NCBI GenBank assembly: GCA_005502925.1
Contig: SCPD01000006.1
Coordinates: forward strand, 226,757 to 290,756
From: Rhizobiales bacterium Y(2018)
Lineage (GTDB): Bacteria; Pseudomonadota; Alphaproteobacteria; Rhizobiales; Aestuariivirgaceae
Direction of reading: 5' to 3'
DNA length: 64,000 bases
The position numbers and the translations under genes are program-made. Below are positions 63,911-64,000 of the stretch, piece by piece. Positions within the stretch are counted from its first letter, which is position 1, and each line of letters starts with the position of its first letter. The notes below the pieces were generated by a model that was not told the DNA's origin, ran no database searches, and worked only from the letters and a program-made list of their open reading frames with translations.

Positions 63911-64000
63911 TCAAGTTGTATTTGCGAGTTGAGCTCGCGCTTCGCGTGCTTTTGCGTTGAGGCGAACGAGAAGTTTGTGAGCGAGGGCGACGCGAACGAC
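63911..64000 (-). CDS. C-terminal end of a probable transposase (IS110-like), partial
   Basis: Read on the (-) strand from the right edge, the frame gives VALAHKLLVRLNAKAREARA and stops at 63911-63913. The pattern HKLLVRLNA followed by a basic tail is like the C-termini of IS110-group transposases, but only 29 residues are visible. The remainder lies outside the window. If right, this is the only mobile element trace in the window. Confidence 0.4.
   Translation of the reverse strand, partial: VVRVALAHKLLVRLNAKAREARAQLANTT

Overview
The window is high-GC DNA from an alphaproteobacterium, most likely Hyphomicrobiales (Rhizobiales). The evidence is the density of ABC-transporter operons, an IalB-family protein, GC-biased codons and rhizobial-type catabolic modules. 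It reads as one stretch of catabolic and uptake gene clusters. I see no rRNA, tRNA, CRISPR array, phage genes or replication origin. Only a fragment of a probable transposase gene is present, at the extreme right edge.

Layout, left to right. (1) 1-2430: the end of a nitrate/sulfonate/taurine-type ABC importer followed by a histidinol-dehydrogenase-family gene. (2) 2504-3464: two small genes, IalB-like and YeaO/DUF488. (3) 3565-14918: a tight (+) operon for a sugar or polyol. It holds a ribose-type ABC importer, a SorC/EryD-like regulator, an aldo/keto reductase, a GlpD/EryB-like flavoprotein, a class I aldolase, an FGGY kinase and a GMC oxidoreductase, with a 20-bp palindrome in front. (4) 14928-22768: a YxFxxD-repeat secreted protein, an M20 amidohydrolase, a spermidine/putrescine-type ABC importer, a PLP group II decarboxylase/lyase and an XRE-cupin regulator. 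(5) 22865-31392: a FadR-type regulator divergent from a second ribose-type importer, a DSD1-type PLP enzyme, a KduD-like dehydrogenase and a polar-amino-acid importer that has no local ATPase. (6) 31349-36597, (-) strand: a FadR-type regulator, a third sugar importer, an SMP-30 lactonase and an SDR, which fits an oxidative sugar pathway. (7) 36759-38795: a membrane protein joining a GYF_2 domain to a ClpP-like region. (8) 39152-50914: an aliphatic-amide operon. It has AmiC and AmiR homologues, a leader with candidate ANTAR-target hairpins, a Urt/Fmd-type ABC importer, amidase AmiE, a CbbQ/NorQ AAA+ ATPase, a CbbO/NorD VWA protein and a MIP channel. (9) 50911-61723: a LysR regulator divergent from a dipeptide-type ABC importer with a fused ATPase, a tandem DUF427 protein, an SDR, an ethanolamine-permease-like transporter and a LuxR-type regulator. 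(10) 61878-64000: an IclR regulator, a lone MalK/UgpC-type ATPase and the partial transposase.

How the genes work together: each block pairs an importer with enzymes for its substrate and usually a local regulator (SorC, XRE-cupin, FadR, AmiCR, LysR, LuxR, IclR). The two most interesting systems are the polyol-type operon at 3.6-14.9 kb, which encodes a complete import, phosphorylation, oxidation and aldol-cleavage route of unknown substrate, and the amide operon at 39.2-50.9 kb, where a MoxR-type AAA+/VWA pair and an aquaporin-family channel are built into an antitermination-controlled amidase/amide-uptake operon. Palindromic REP-like repeats occur as inverted pairs inside two operons.
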